Shown here: positions 43,564-52,568 of the stretch, piece after piece
How the letters are laid out: every line of letters starts with the position of its first letter
Numbering within the stretch: position 1 is the first letter of the stretch
Source: ChocPot-Mid sp043804925
GTDB lineage: Bacteria > Bacteroidota > Ignavibacteria > Kapaibacteriales > UBA2268
Assembly: GCA_043804925.1 (NCBI GenBank)
Contig: JAZDIP010000017.1
Location: forward strand, 12,687 to 76,686
Direction: 5' to 3'
DNA length: 64,000 nt
Position numbers and translations under genes: made by a program
The notes under the pieces: generated by a model
Database searches by the model: none
What the model was told of the DNA's origin: nothing
Seen by the model: the letters and a program-made list of their open reading frames with translations, nothing else

Positions 43564-46500
43564 TTATCTGATTAATGCTATTTTCCCAAAATGATTTTCT
43601 GAGCCAACAGAGAATTTGTAATAATACACTCCTGAATTCAAATTGTTCCCATTGAAAATTATATCATACTCTCCTTCAGGTTTCCATTCATCGCAAAGCA
43701 CTGCAATTTCCTGCCCTAGAGAATTATATATCGTCAAATTCACATTAGCAGGTTTTTCGAGATAAAATTTAAATTTTGTGCTTTCTGAAAATGGATTGGG
43801 GAAAATTGTACATTTTGTTAATGACAAGTGATTTTCATTAACATAGCTTGGTGATGTAATTGACCAAAATGAATCTGAACTGTCTTCAGGTATTGGCTCA
43901 TTAAAAGACCAAATCCGAATAAAACCATCTTCACCTGTTGTAGCTAATTTTGAACCGTCTTGATTCCAGTCGATAGAATGTATTGGAAAGTTATGACCAT
44001 ATAATGTTTGCATTAATTCCCCTGTTTCAGTATTCCATATTTTGACTTTTTTATCATAGCTCCCACTAGCTAATTTAATACCATCAGGCGCCCAAGCTAT
44101 TGAGTTTATAAAACCGGTATTTCCATTAAATCTAAACTTTTCTTTAAAAGTGTTGGCATCCCATATGATAATTGAGCTATCTCTGCTACAAGTTGAAACT
44201 TCTGAACCATCAGGTTTCCAGGATGTTTCAAGTATACTTGCTCTATGTCCAATTAGTTCATTTGTTACTTTACCGCTATCCACATCATATATCTTTCCAA
44301 ATGATGTCAAGTCTGCTATTAATATTTTAGAGCCAAATGGTTGCCATGCAATATCATTAATTTCATATTTACTAATATTATAAGTACTTTGTATTTCTCT
44401 TTTTTCAATGTCCCAAAAAGTCAATGTACCTCCGTTCCCAAAACCGTTTGCCAATAATGAACAGTTTGGATTCCAAGCTGTAGGATTGGCACAAAATCCA
44501 AAACTCCATTTAACTCCAGGATAATATAGTAATTCACTATTGTCAACTGTATTCCAAGCTTTGATTGAAACATTTCGCCAACCGGCAGCTAACTTATAAC
44601 CATCGGGACACCATTTAACTGATGTCACAGATTCTTGCTTTTTGGACAACTGTTGTATTACTTCTGTATTTTCTAAATTAAAAATCTTAATATTTCCAAT
44701 AACATCTCCAGCTACAATCTTTAGACCAGTAGGATTCCAAGATATTGATGAGACATTATAATCATCTAAACTAAGATGGTTTAATAGTGTAAAAGAATTT
44801 ATATCCCATATATCCAAAGAACTATTTAAACCTATGGCCAGCTCTGAACCATCTTTACTCCAATCAATTGAATAGACCATTTTTACGTTAATATTATTGA
44901 AAGATATAATATTATCAATTTGTGAAATATTCCAAAATTTGACACTAAAATCAAAACCATAACTTGCTAATATTAGAGAATCAGGATGCCATGATACTAT
45001 TGTTACACCGCCTTTATGCCCGTTAATTGAGTTTATTTTAGTCACGCTATTAACATCCCATATTACTATTTTCCCATCACTGTTTCCACATGCAAGTAAG
45101 GAATCATCAAAGCTCAATGAAACAGACTTAACATTAACGTTGTAATTCATAAATGTGTTGATTGCATTACCTCTTTCAATATCCCATATTTTAACTGTAC
45201 CATCATCACTGCCGCTCAAGACATATAATCCATCCTTACTCCAACATAAAGAATTTATTCTCTCAGTATGACCTGTAAGTACCCTGAATTCAGTTCCATT
45301 GTAAGTATTCCAAATTCTGATTGTTTTATCATTACCAGAACTTGCAATTTTTGAACCATCGGGGCTCCATGAAACAGAATTTACTTCCTTATTATGTCCT
45401 TTAAGGATTTTAGTTATGCAGCTTGATTCGGCATTGTAAATATTGATTTCACCATTTTGACAAGCACTCGCTATTAATTTTCCGTCCGGGTTCCAGTCAA
45501 TTGAATTAACGCCTGAAAAACTATTCAATGTGTTGATATTTTTATTTATTTTCTCATCCCAAAGAGCTATTGTTCCATCTATATTTCCTGCTGCTATAAT
45601 TGAATTATATGGATTCCAATCTATCGAAGGAATTGAGCTATAGTGTCCATGAAAATCTTTTTCTAATGTTCCAGATTCAACATCCCATATTTTAATTCCA
45701 CCATATTCATTAGTACTTATAACTTTTGAGACATTTTGTATCCAAAATAATGTCAATACCGTTTTTTCATAACCCTGAAAAGTTTTTATCAAAGTTCCTG
45801 TGTCATAATCTACTATATTCAAGGAAGGATATGAACCTAATACTGCAATTTTAGAGTCATCGGAATTCCATTTCAATCGTAAAACTGAATAACAATTTGG
45901 TACCCATATTGATTTTATTTTATTCCATGTATTTGTTTCCCAAAAAATGACACCACCTGTTTCATTTCCACTCATAAGAATGGAGCCATCACTATTCCAC
46001 TCTGCTGTATATATAGGGTCATCTGCAATCTGAAATTCCTTAATAAGTTCCCCATTAACACTCCATAAGCTAAAGTACATAAATCCACCACCACCTGCAA
46101 TCATAGTTCCCTGAGGATTCCAAGATAAAAAGTACGCCCCACCACTAAAAGATTTTATTTTTATCATAGTTTCAGCATACCAAATAGTAATTACACCACT
46201 ATGGACTCCTCCTGATTGACTGGCAATTTTCGAACCTTCAGGACTCCATTTTACAATATCCATGCAATCGTTGTGCTTAATTATTTTTATTGGTTTACCT
46301 GATTTGAGGTCTATTATTTTTATTAAACTATCCAATCCACCCGTTACTATTTTATTACCATCGGGACTCCAGGACATACATCGGATAGCTCCGTTATGTC
46401 CGGGTATAGTCCTGATTATTTCTCCGGATTCAACATCCCAGATATAAATTAATCCTGTACTACCAGCGCTTGCGATTTTTGTCCCATCCGGACTTAACTC

Positions 46501-46854
46501 GGCAGCCAATAATCTCCCAAGCCCCAATAACTTATTTTTAAATGTTTTTGATTTTACTTTTATTAGGCATTTATCGGAAACTGTATCGGGAGTAGTCCAT
46601 TCGTAGGACAATCCAGTAGCAGCATCTGTAATTTGATTCCAGTTACTACCTGAATCAATTGAGTAATAAAGATTAACTGAATCCATAGGTAAAATACCAT
46701 CCCATTGAATATCTACTTTGGTTCCGGCAGGAAATTTTTCTTTGCCATTTGGATAAATCAGCTTTAATTCAGCATTAAGATTGTATAATGGAAGAATTAT
46801 AAATATTAATTGGATTAATATAATTATACGATATACAAAATTGAGCTTTTTCAT
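43564..46854 (-). CDS. Secreted WD40-repeat protein with T9SS type A sorting domain
   Basis: A 1096-residue exported protein. I place the start at ATG 46852-46854 (MKKLNFVYRIIILIQLIF, signal peptide to about LNA) with GGGGT just upstream; the frame extends further 5' but without export sense. Residues 30-120 hold an Ig-like LIYPNGKEKFPAGTKVDIQWDG module. About twenty WD40-type repeats follow (SWSPDGSKIASSGNDKTIRIWN, AWAPDGIKLASGSYDKKVKIWN), enough for two or three propellers. The C-terminal about 85 residues (CTIFPNPFSESTKFKFYLE ... GKIALIR) form a type A sorting domain. Intracellular-type WD40 propellers exported by type IX secretion are unusual. Probably a surface scaffold; partner unknown. 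Confidence 0.85.
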   Translation of the reverse strand: MKKLNFVYRIIILIQLIFIILPLYNLNAELKLIYPNGKEKFPAGTKVDIQWDGILPMDSVNLYYSIDSGSNWNQITDAATGLSYEWTTPDTVSDKCLIKVKSKTFKNKLLGLGRLLAAELSPDGTKIASAGSTGLIYIWDVESGEIIRTIPGHNGAIRCMSWSPDGNKIVTGGLDSLIKIIDLKSGKPIKIIKHNDCMDIVKWSPEGSKIASQSGGVHSGVITIWYAETMIKIKSFSGGAYFLSWNPQGTMIAGGGGFMYFSLWSVNGELIKEFQIADDPIYTAEWNSDGSILMSGNETGGVIFWETNTWNKIKSIWVPNCYSVLRLKWNSDDSKIAVLGSYPSLNIVDYDTGTLIKTFQGYEKTVLTLFWIQNVSKVISTNEYGGIKIWDVESGTLEKDFHGHYSSIPSIDWNPYNSIIAAGNIDGTIALWDEKINKNINTLNSFSGVNSIDWNPDGKLIASACQNGEINIYNAESSCITKILKGHNKEVNSVSWSPDGSKIASSGNDKTIRIWNTYNGTEFRVLTGHTERINSLCWSKDGLYVLSGSDDGTVKIWDIERGNAINTFMNYNVNVKSVSLSFDDSLLACGNSDGKIVIWDVNSVTKINSINGHKGGVTIVSWHPDSLILASYGFDFSVKFWNISQIDNIISFNNINVKMVYSIDWSKDGSELAIGLNSSLDIWDINSFTLLNHLSLDDYNVSSISWNPTGLKIVAGDVIGNIKIFNLENTEVIQQLSKKQESVTSVKWCPDGYKLAAGWRNVSIKAWNTVDNSELLYYPGVKWSFGFCANPTAWNPNCSLLANGFGNGGTLTFWDIEKREIQSTYNISKYEINDIAWQPFGSKILIADLTSFGKIYDVDSGKVTNELIGHRASILETSWKPDGSEVSTCSRDSSIIIWDANTFKEKFRFNGNTGFINSIAWAPDGIKLASGSYDKKVKIWNTETGELMQTLYGHNFPIHSIDWNQDGSKLATTGEDGFIRIWSFNEPIPEDSSDSFWSITSPSYVNENHLSLTKCTIFPNPFSESTKFKFYLEKPANVNLTIYNSLGQEIAVLCDEWKPEGEYDIIFNGNNLNSGVYYYKFSVGSENHFGKIALIR

Positions 46855-47049
46855 AACTGTACCCCGGTAATTTTTTATTTTTTCAAACTTTATAACTAGT
46901 AGGTATAAATTATAACCGTTCCCAAAATTAAACATTTTTTCATAACAATAACCAAATTTGTTATCAATCATATATATAAAGACACATAAACAGCCAAAAC
47001 GTCTCAGAAAAAATGCAAAAAATATTCAAACTTTCAGAAATTTCTGATC

Positions 47050-47115
47050 CTACCCTCTCTCCACCAGCATCTTTCTCGAGTAAGCAATTAAACCGCCGGT
47101 TTCGATTATCTCCTT
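47050..47115 (-). pseudogene. leuD 3'-end remnant
   Basis: The minus strand encodes KEIIETGGLIAYSRKMLVER then G and stop, matching the end of the intact leuD (QEIIEAGGLIAYSRKKLLER, V, stop) without gaps. By hand count 53 of 66 bases are identical and most differences are silent. It has no upstream part; the VapC stop lies 4 bases away. So the 3' end of leuD is present twice, on either side of the vapBC pair. Confidence 0.8.
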
Positions 47116-47118
47116 TGG

Positions 47119-47517
47119 TTATTCTACCCAATTCTCCAATTTTAGATTTTCGATTTCTTTAAAATGTTTTACATTGTTAGTTACAAAAATCAATTTCTTT
47201 TCTAAAGCAAAAGAAGCAAGCAATAAATCTGCTCCATCAACATTTTTTCCGGTTTTAACACACTTTGATTTTATTTCTCCAAAATTTTTAGCAGTTTCGT
47301 TGTTTGAATGTATGATTGGGACTTTTGATAATAATATCTCAATGCTTTTGATGTTTTCTTTTAATCTTGATGATTTGAATGCACCAAAATAGAGTTCACA
47401 AAGAGTTATAAAAGAAATACAGACTGAATCTAAACCAATTTTGCAGATTTTATTTTCAATTTTTTTATTGCCATTTAACCAATAAGCAATAATATTTGTG
47501 TCGAGTAAGTATTTCAT
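47119..47517 (-). CDS. vapC: PIN-domain RNase toxin, VapC
   Basis: A 132-residue PIN domain. The acidic metal site is visible as D6 in LLDTNIIAYW, E41 in LCELYFG, D96 in NVDGADLLLA (with D93 beside it) and N113/N114 in FVTNNVKHF. Highly typical of type II toxins that cleave RNA. Directly downstream of the small antitoxin-like gene with a 3-base gap, and 4 bases from a leuD remnant. It differs clearly from the VapC-like protein at 4041, so the two modules are independent. Confidence 0.88.
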   Translation of the reverse strand: MKYLLDTNIIAYWLNGNKKIENKICKIGLDSVCISFITLCELYFGAFKSSRLKENIKSIEILLSKVPIIHSNNETAKNFGEIKSKCVKTGKNVDGADLLLASFALEKKLIFVTNNVKHFKEIENLKLENWVE

Positions 47518-47520
47518 GGT

Positions 47521-47754
47521 TTATCTATTTGCGAAATAATTACGACCTGATTCCATTTCAGCTATAATTTCTTTTATATCCCGGTCATCCTGCCAAATAC
47601 CACATAATCCTGTTGAATCTAATTTCTTATTATCATTTTTATGGTATTTATTTCTAATTGACTGAAACAAATTATAAACTTCAGGCAGAAAACTTTCGGG
47701 TATTTCCCTGATATTACTCATTATTTCATTTTCGTAATATGCTCTTTTTTCCAT
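47521..47754 (-). CDS. vapB: Antitoxin of the second VapBC pair
   Basis: A 77-residue protein placed immediately before vapC. The N-terminal half (YYENEIMSNIREIPESFLPEVYNLFQSI) is helical, followed by a toxin-wrapping style tail (LDSTGLCGIWQDDRDIKEIIAEMESGRNYF), in which GIWQDDRDxxEIxxEI is a familiar ending of VapB-type antitoxins. Inferred to bind VapC and autoregulate the operon. Confidence 0.78.
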   Translation of the reverse strand: MEKRAYYENEIMSNIREIPESFLPEVYNLFQSIRNKYHKNDNKKLDSTGLCGIWQDDRDIKEIIAEMESGRNYFANR

Positions 47755-47828
47755 TTTATCACCTCAAAGATAAAGACTAATATTTTTAAATGACGATATT
47801 ATTCGATAATAAGTTTTAACAAAAATAA

Positions 47829-48320
47829 CTATACCCTCTCCAGCAACTTCTTTCTTGAATATGCAATTAAGCCACCGGCTTCGATTATCTCCTGCTGTGT
47901 TTTTGTGTGAGGAATGATTGCGTATTCCTTGCCCTTTGTCTTGTTGATGACTTTTTCTTCTGTTAACTCGAGTTCGTCGTTTAGGTCTGCGTCAATGCCG
48001 GGACAGATTACTGTTTTTAAGCCGAGATTGATGCTGTTTTGCAAAAATATTCTTGCGAAATTTCTTGCTATAATTATTAGTTCATGTCCTTTCAAGGTTG
48101 AGCATGCCTGCTCACGGGAGGAACCGCAACCGAAGTTTTTTCCGCCAATGAGAATACTGTTTGCCGGTACGGTTCTGCTGTTTAACAGTTTGTTTAATTC
48201 CTTTTCGTCTGCAAAAGCATATTCGGGTGTCTCGGTTGGCAGTACTGTAGCCATGAAACGACCGGGATAAATAATATCAGTTGATATATCATCTCCAAAT
48301 TTATAAATTACTTTACTCAT
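47829..48320 (-). CDS. leuD: 3-isopropylmalate dehydratase small subunit
   Basis: A 163-residue aconitase swivel-domain subunit that with LeuC isomerises 2-isopropylmalate in leucine synthesis. Conserved segments are FGDDISTDIIYPGRFM, GGKNFGCGSSREQA and ARNFARIFLQNSINLGL. It is the short (archaeal/LeuD2-like) form. Its last 20 codons are duplicated at 47050-47115. About 177 bases separate it from leuC. Confidence 0.92.
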   Translation of the reverse strand: MSKVIYKFGDDISTDIIYPGRFMATVLPTETPEYAFADEKELNKLLNSRTVPANSILIGGKNFGCGSSREQACSTLKGHELIIIARNFARIFLQNSINLGLKTVICPGIDADLNDELELTEEKVINKTKGKEYAIIPHTKTQQEIIEAGGLIAYSRKKLLERV

Positions 48321-48497
48321 AAAAAAACCTCCTTTTTAATTCTAAATTTTAAATTCTAAATTCTAAATTTTCAATCATTTTTTTAATACCAAATTTTCAA
48401 AACTTATTTCACGCTAAGTTCGCAAAGCCGCAAAGAATTTTCAATTTTCAATTAATTCTTCATTATCACATTTCACTTAAAATTTAAAATTAAAAAT
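48321..48497. repeat. Spacer between leuC and leuD: AAATTCTAAATT and related words
   Basis: AAATTTTAAATTCTAAATT words, a TTCGCAAAGCCGCAAAG word, and TTTCAATTTTCAATT words fill the gap between two genes that are normally adjacent. Confidence 0.55.
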
Positions 48498-49787
48498 TTA
48501 AAATTTTTGTTTCGTTGGGTCAGTGATTACACCTGTGATTGCACTTGCGGCGGCTACCGCGGCAGAACACAAGTAAACTTCTGCATCGGGATTGCCCATT
48601 CTGCCTTTGAAATTCCTATTGGTCGTTGAAAGTGCTTTTTCTCCGTCACCCAATGCTCCCTGATGGACACCGAGACATGGACCGCATCCGGGATTGGCAA
48701 TAACGGCACCGGCATTCATAAGAACTTCAAAAATTCCTTTTTCCATTGCTTGTCTGTATATTTTTCCGGAAGCGGGAAATACCAACATTCTTGTTCCTTT
48801 TGCAACTTTATGTCCCTTGATGATTTCTGCGGCAACTTCGAGGTCGTCAAGCCGTCCGTTTGTGCAAGAGCCAATTACAATCTGGTCAATTTTTGTGCCT
48901 GCTACCTGTCCAACAGGTTTGACGTTGTCAACAGTATGCGGACAAGCAATCTGCGGTTCGAGCTTTGAAGCATCAATCTCAATCACCTTGTCGAATACTG
49001 CATCTTCATCTGAATTGACTAATGGAATTTCTTCAGTTACCCCTGCTTCTCTCAGATACTTAATTGTTTCTTCGTCACCCGGAACAATTCCCGAAGTTGC
49101 ACCGGCTTCGACACTCATATTACAAATTGTCAAGCGTCCCGATGTACTCATGTTTTTAATTGTTTCACCATGAAATTCAATGACCTTGAAATTGGCACCT
49201 TCTGCCGAAATCTTTCCGATTAAATGCAAAATTAAATCTTTTGGCTGAACATATTTCTTCAGTTCTCCATTAACAATTACTTTAATTGTCGGAGGGACAG
49301 GAACATTGAGCATAACTCCTAAAGTCCAGACAGAAGCCATTTCGGTAGCACCGATGCCAAATGAAAAAGCACCTAAAGCACCGTGTGTCGTAGTATGGCT
49401 GTCGGTCCCAAGAACGACATAACCCGGTCTGACATAGCCGTATTGCGGAAGTATCTGATGGCAAATACCCATTTCATCACCGCGAATGTCGTGGAACTTG
49501 GAAATACCTTGCTCTGCAATAAAATTTCTGATTTTTTTCTGGTTTGTTGCAGTCTTTCTGCTTTCTGCCGGAACGCGGTGGTCGAAAATAACTGCGATGT
49601 TATTCGGATTCCATACCTTTGGTTCCAATCCTGTCCCCTTGTAAATTTCAAGAAACTGATTTATCACAAGAGCGGCATTTTCATGCGACATGGCAAGGTC
49701 AACCTTTGGCTCGACGATGTCGCCGACATTGACATGAGGTAATCCGCTAGCCCTTGCTAAAATTTTTTGAACAATAGTTTGTTTCAT
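48498..49787 (-). CDS. leuC: 3-isopropylmalate dehydratase large subunit
   Basis: A 429-residue aconitase-family [4Fe-4S] enzyme. Cluster ligands are visible: the cysteine in VIGSCTNGRLDDL and the pair in ANPGCGPCLG. Other conserved segments are DSHTTTHGALGAFSFGIGATE and PASGKIYRQAMEKG. Length and motifs fit the homoaconitase/LeuC2 form that pairs with short LeuD. Acts with leuD downstream in leucine synthesis. leuA and leuB are not in the window. Confidence 0.93.
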   Translation of the reverse strand: MKQTIVQKILARASGLPHVNVGDIVEPKVDLAMSHENAALVINQFLEIYKGTGLEPKVWNPNNIAVIFDHRVPAESRKTATNQKKIRNFIAEQGISKFHDIRGDEMGICHQILPQYGYVRPGYVVLGTDSHTTTHGALGAFSFGIGATEMASVWTLGVMLNVPVPPTIKVIVNGELKKYVQPKDLILHLIGKISAEGANFKVIEFHGETIKNMSTSGRLTICNMSVEAGATSGIVPGDEETIKYLREAGVTEEIPLVNSDEDAVFDKVIEIDASKLEPQIACPHTVDNVKPVGQVAGTKIDQIVIGSCTNGRLDDLEVAAEIIKGHKVAKGTRMLVFPASGKIYRQAMEKGIFEVLMNAGAVIANPGCGPCLGVHQGALGDGEKALSTTNRNFKGRMGNPDAEVYLCSAAVAAASAITGVITDPTKQKF

Positions 49788-49848
49788 GATAGTCCTTTTA
49801 TAAAAATAAAAATCATTAATTCAATCATTAAAATTGGAAAAATAGAAT

Positions 49849-50100
49849 TCACATTAAAAACAACTCTGTGTGATAAAAACCTCCGCTTGGTATTTGAATA
49901 TCAAGGTATTTGAAAATCCGTTTTAAAATGTTTTCAGTCCCATTATAAATGTCGCTGAGCAATTTTGACATGGCTGCTAACTGGAATTTGTCGGGTTGTC
50001 CTGCACCTATGATAGAATTCAGTTCAGCGATAGATTCATTAGTCAAATCAATGTAGGCGAATTCAATGTTAATCAATTCTTTTAATTCATCAGGAGTCAT
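49849..50100 (-). CDS. HepT-like protein, apparently truncated
   Basis: An 83-residue protein (start MTPDELKEL at 50100). It matches the first two thirds of HepT-like toxins or DUF86-type partners of minimal nucleotidyltransferases: helices ELKELINIEFAYID ... AAMSKLLSDIYNGTENILKRI and the segment LPSGxxxHxELL (here IPSGGFYHTELFLM). The family usually continues another 50-60 residues to the RxxxxH active site. Here a stop comes 4 residues after HTEL, so the catalytic helix is missing. It overlaps the MNT gene by 11 bases. Confidence 0.7.
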   Translation of the reverse strand: MTPDELKELINIEFAYIDLTNESIAELNSIIGAGQPDKFQLAAMSKLLSDIYNGTENILKRIFKYLDIQIPSGGFYHTELFLM

Positions 50101-50365
50101 AGATATATCGTCCTTTTTTTCTGATATAATCAATGAATGGTGATTTTTGATTCAATGGTACGACATCTACAAGAATACCTAATTCAATGTCTAAGGTAGA
50201 ACCGAATTCGAGAAATTTATTATCGGCTATACCGGAAACGGCGATATCAATATCATTTGCCTTATCATAATTTTCGAGGGCACTACCGAATAAAATCACC
50301 TGAGTAGCGCCATAGTCTTTTGCTATTTCGACGATTCTGTCAATATTTCTTTGAGTTATAGCCAT
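50090..50365 (-). CDS. MNT-domain minimal nucleotidyltransferase (antitoxin-type)
   Basis: A 91-residue polymerase-beta-like nucleotidyltransferase. The signature GSALENYDKANDIDIAV gives GS-x(n)-D-x-D, and a third acidic residue lies in LGILVDVVPL. In HepT/MntA systems this protein inactivates HepT by AMPylation. The gene precedes and overlaps the HepT-like gene, the normal order. Confidence 0.85.
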   Translation of the reverse strand: MAITQRNIDRIVEIAKDYGATQVILFGSALENYDKANDIDIAVSGIADNKFLEFGSTLDIELGILVDVVPLNQKSPFIDYIRKKGRYIYDS

Positions 50366-50525
50366 AATTTAATTTCATTAATTAGAAAATCAATTCAAAA
50401 TACGAAAAAAAAGAAATTGCACAAAATCTATTTTATATTAAATAATTATCAACATATCACCAAATATCAACTTTGAAATTCAGCTTTTCTAACAAAAGCA
50501 TCAATATATAAACTGAAAAAAAAAA

Positions 50526-52292
50526 TTACTTCTTTATACTATAAAATATATATCCTTTCAATTGGTCAATTCTTTTTGAATTCCCACCACAGCTTATTGG
50601 AATAAATTTAATTTTAACTACATTATTTTCTGCAGAAAAAGACTGAATATCCTCAAAATTAAATTTCTCTTTTTTCTTTGCAATACCAACCAGTTCTGAG
50701 AAGTTTATTTGCAAAGTATCCAAACTTCCTGTTTTTAATATGAAATATAGAGCAGGTTTCTTCACATCAATTTTCGTATAAAACTCACTTGTGGATAATT
50801 CACCATAAGCCGGTATACTATTTTCAAAAAACTCATAGACGCAAAAATAATCGTAATCTGTAATTGAGAATGGTCTGCAAGTGCTTTCATTTTGAACATC
50901 GTAAAAACCATAATAATCATTTTTCTTTTCGGTGTTTTTCAATTTCATAAGCTTAAATGCAGAGTAAGAGCCCTTTTTCCTTACTGAATCAATAGCCAGA
51001 TTAGTTCTTCTATGTAAAATCACAAATAATTTTTCAGATTTGTGAAAGTTAATTAAATATTCGATAATTGATTCAATACTATATAAATCTTTCTCCGAAA
51101 CTATTACCGTTTTATTTATATTCTCCTTTTTAAGTAAGCCATATTTTGCTATATAATTATTTAAACGGTTGAGCTGACTGTTCTCTGATATATTAAATGC
51201 ACTTTGAGGACCAAAAGATATCAGAAATCCGACAATTATTAGACTTACCGGAATTATTTTTATATTCTTTTTACCGGAGAAAGTAAAATACAAAGCCATG
51301 CAAAACAGCCATAAAGTTGCAACAATACTTAAATAACGGTCTATTGTTATGCCGTAGTCGCTCACCCTTTGGTAAATGGCGAATCCCATTAGAAAAAGCA
51401 AAGGAAATATCAACCGGTAAAACCAATTTCTAAACAATTTCATCCAACGATTTGAACTTGACTCGATAAGTGGAAAAACAAAAAGTACTGACAGAATTCC
51501 GATAGCAGAAAAAGTAAGAGTTAAGCTCGTTACCATTCCGCGTGGCAGTTCCCATTTGAAAAGAATGGTAATTGCGTAGACATAAAGAATAACCATATAA
51601 ATAAAAGCTATTGGAATTAATATGTATTGTGTAAAAATCTTCAGACTTTTGGGGTAATCTTTTTTTCCTGAAAACGTTCCCAAATCGGCAGGCACTCCCG
51701 CAAGGAAAAAGAAAATACTAAAAATCCCGATTAACCAGATGAACAAATGCTGATATGCTTTTCCTGAAATTTCTACTCCAAATAATTTGTCAACTGCTAA
51801 AAGAGCTAAAGATAATCCAAGAAATAATGCAAAAGTGAATAAACCGGAAACAAGCACTCTTAAGAACAAGACCTTATTGAAATGCCAAAAATCATTTTGA
51901 GTACTTGCACCATAAGGATAAGATAGAGTTATTATCAGAATAGTTGTAAAAATTAAAAAGACAAGCCGTATCCCGTCTTCCGTTGCCAAACTGAAGTTGT
52001 AAAAATAAAGAATTAGAATTGGAACTGTTATCAAGCCAACAAATAAATGTTTTTTTATTGTACTGAAGTTTTTTCTTTCGGTAAACAAATACAAGGCACC
52101 CGATATGAAAACACCAATAAGGCACATTAAGCCGATTTTATTGAATAATTCCAAAGATGTATCCTTGGGATGCATTTGAACAGTCATGCTGAATGCGATA
52201 CTCCCCAAAAAAGCAATCAAGATAAGAAGGGGAAATCTCTTTATTACTTTAATGCTGTTATCAACTATTAAAGACATTGAAATTATTTTCAT
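50526..52292 (-). CDS. Polytopic membrane protein, DUF4153-like
   Basis: A 588-residue protein. The first 375 residues contain about ten transmembrane segments (FPLLILIAFLGSIAF, IGLMCLIGVFISGALYLF and so on) with the G-x-x-ADLGTFSGKKDYPKSLKIFTQYILIPIAFIY stretch characteristic of DUF4153. The remaining 210 residues form a soluble domain of unknown role (QSAFNISENSQLNRLNNYI ... FSAENNVVKIKFIPISCGG). Function unknown; family members are common single genes in Bacteroidota. Confidence 0.68.
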   Translation of the reverse strand: MKIISMSLIVDNSIKVIKRFPLLILIAFLGSIAFSMTVQMHPKDTSLELFNKIGLMCLIGVFISGALYLFTERKNFSTIKKHLFVGLITVPILILYFYNFSLATEDGIRLVFLIFTTILIITLSYPYGASTQNDFWHFNKVLFLRVLVSGLFTFALFLGLSLALLAVDKLFGVEISGKAYQHLFIWLIGIFSIFFFLAGVPADLGTFSGKKDYPKSLKIFTQYILIPIAFIYMVILYVYAITILFKWELPRGMVTSLTLTFSAIGILSVLFVFPLIESSSNRWMKLFRNWFYRLIFPLLFLMGFAIYQRVSDYGITIDRYLSIVATLWLFCMALYFTFSGKKNIKIIPVSLIIVGFLISFGPQSAFNISENSQLNRLNNYIAKYGLLKKENINKTVIVSEKDLYSIESIIEYLINFHKSEKLFVILHRRTNLAIDSVRKKGSYSAFKLMKLKNTEKKNDYYGFYDVQNESTCRPFSITDYDYFCVYEFFENSIPAYGELSTSEFYTKIDVKKPALYFILKTGSLDTLQINFSELVGIAKKKEKFNFEDIQSFSAENNVVKIKFIPISCGGNSKRIDQLKGYIFYSIKK

Positions 52293-52568
52293 GTTTTTTG
52301 CCCTTTCATTTTCTTTATGATGTAAATTTCAATATTATTTTCTCATTTAATAAATACAGGAAATAAATAATTCAAATATTATACAAATTTAGTTAAAAAA
52401 AACTCTGCTTAAAAAAATTTGTTTAAATAATAAAAATAACTTATAATTGTAAAATATTGTTATACTATAGTGTTAATAATATTACTCTTTGTTTGCTGTT
52501 TCGTTTTAAACCGGAAAAGAAAATAATATCATTGTAAAAAATATTTTTCTCAAAAAATGGAGGTAAAA

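Noticed and set aside
4041..47754. The two VapBC-like modules as recent copies of each other
   Set aside because: The two PIN proteins share only the generic metal-site pattern and their antitoxins look unrelated.
52557..52568. ATG 52557 as start of the C39-like protein
   Set aside because: It overlaps GGAGG, which serves ATG 52569, and a signal peptide begins there.
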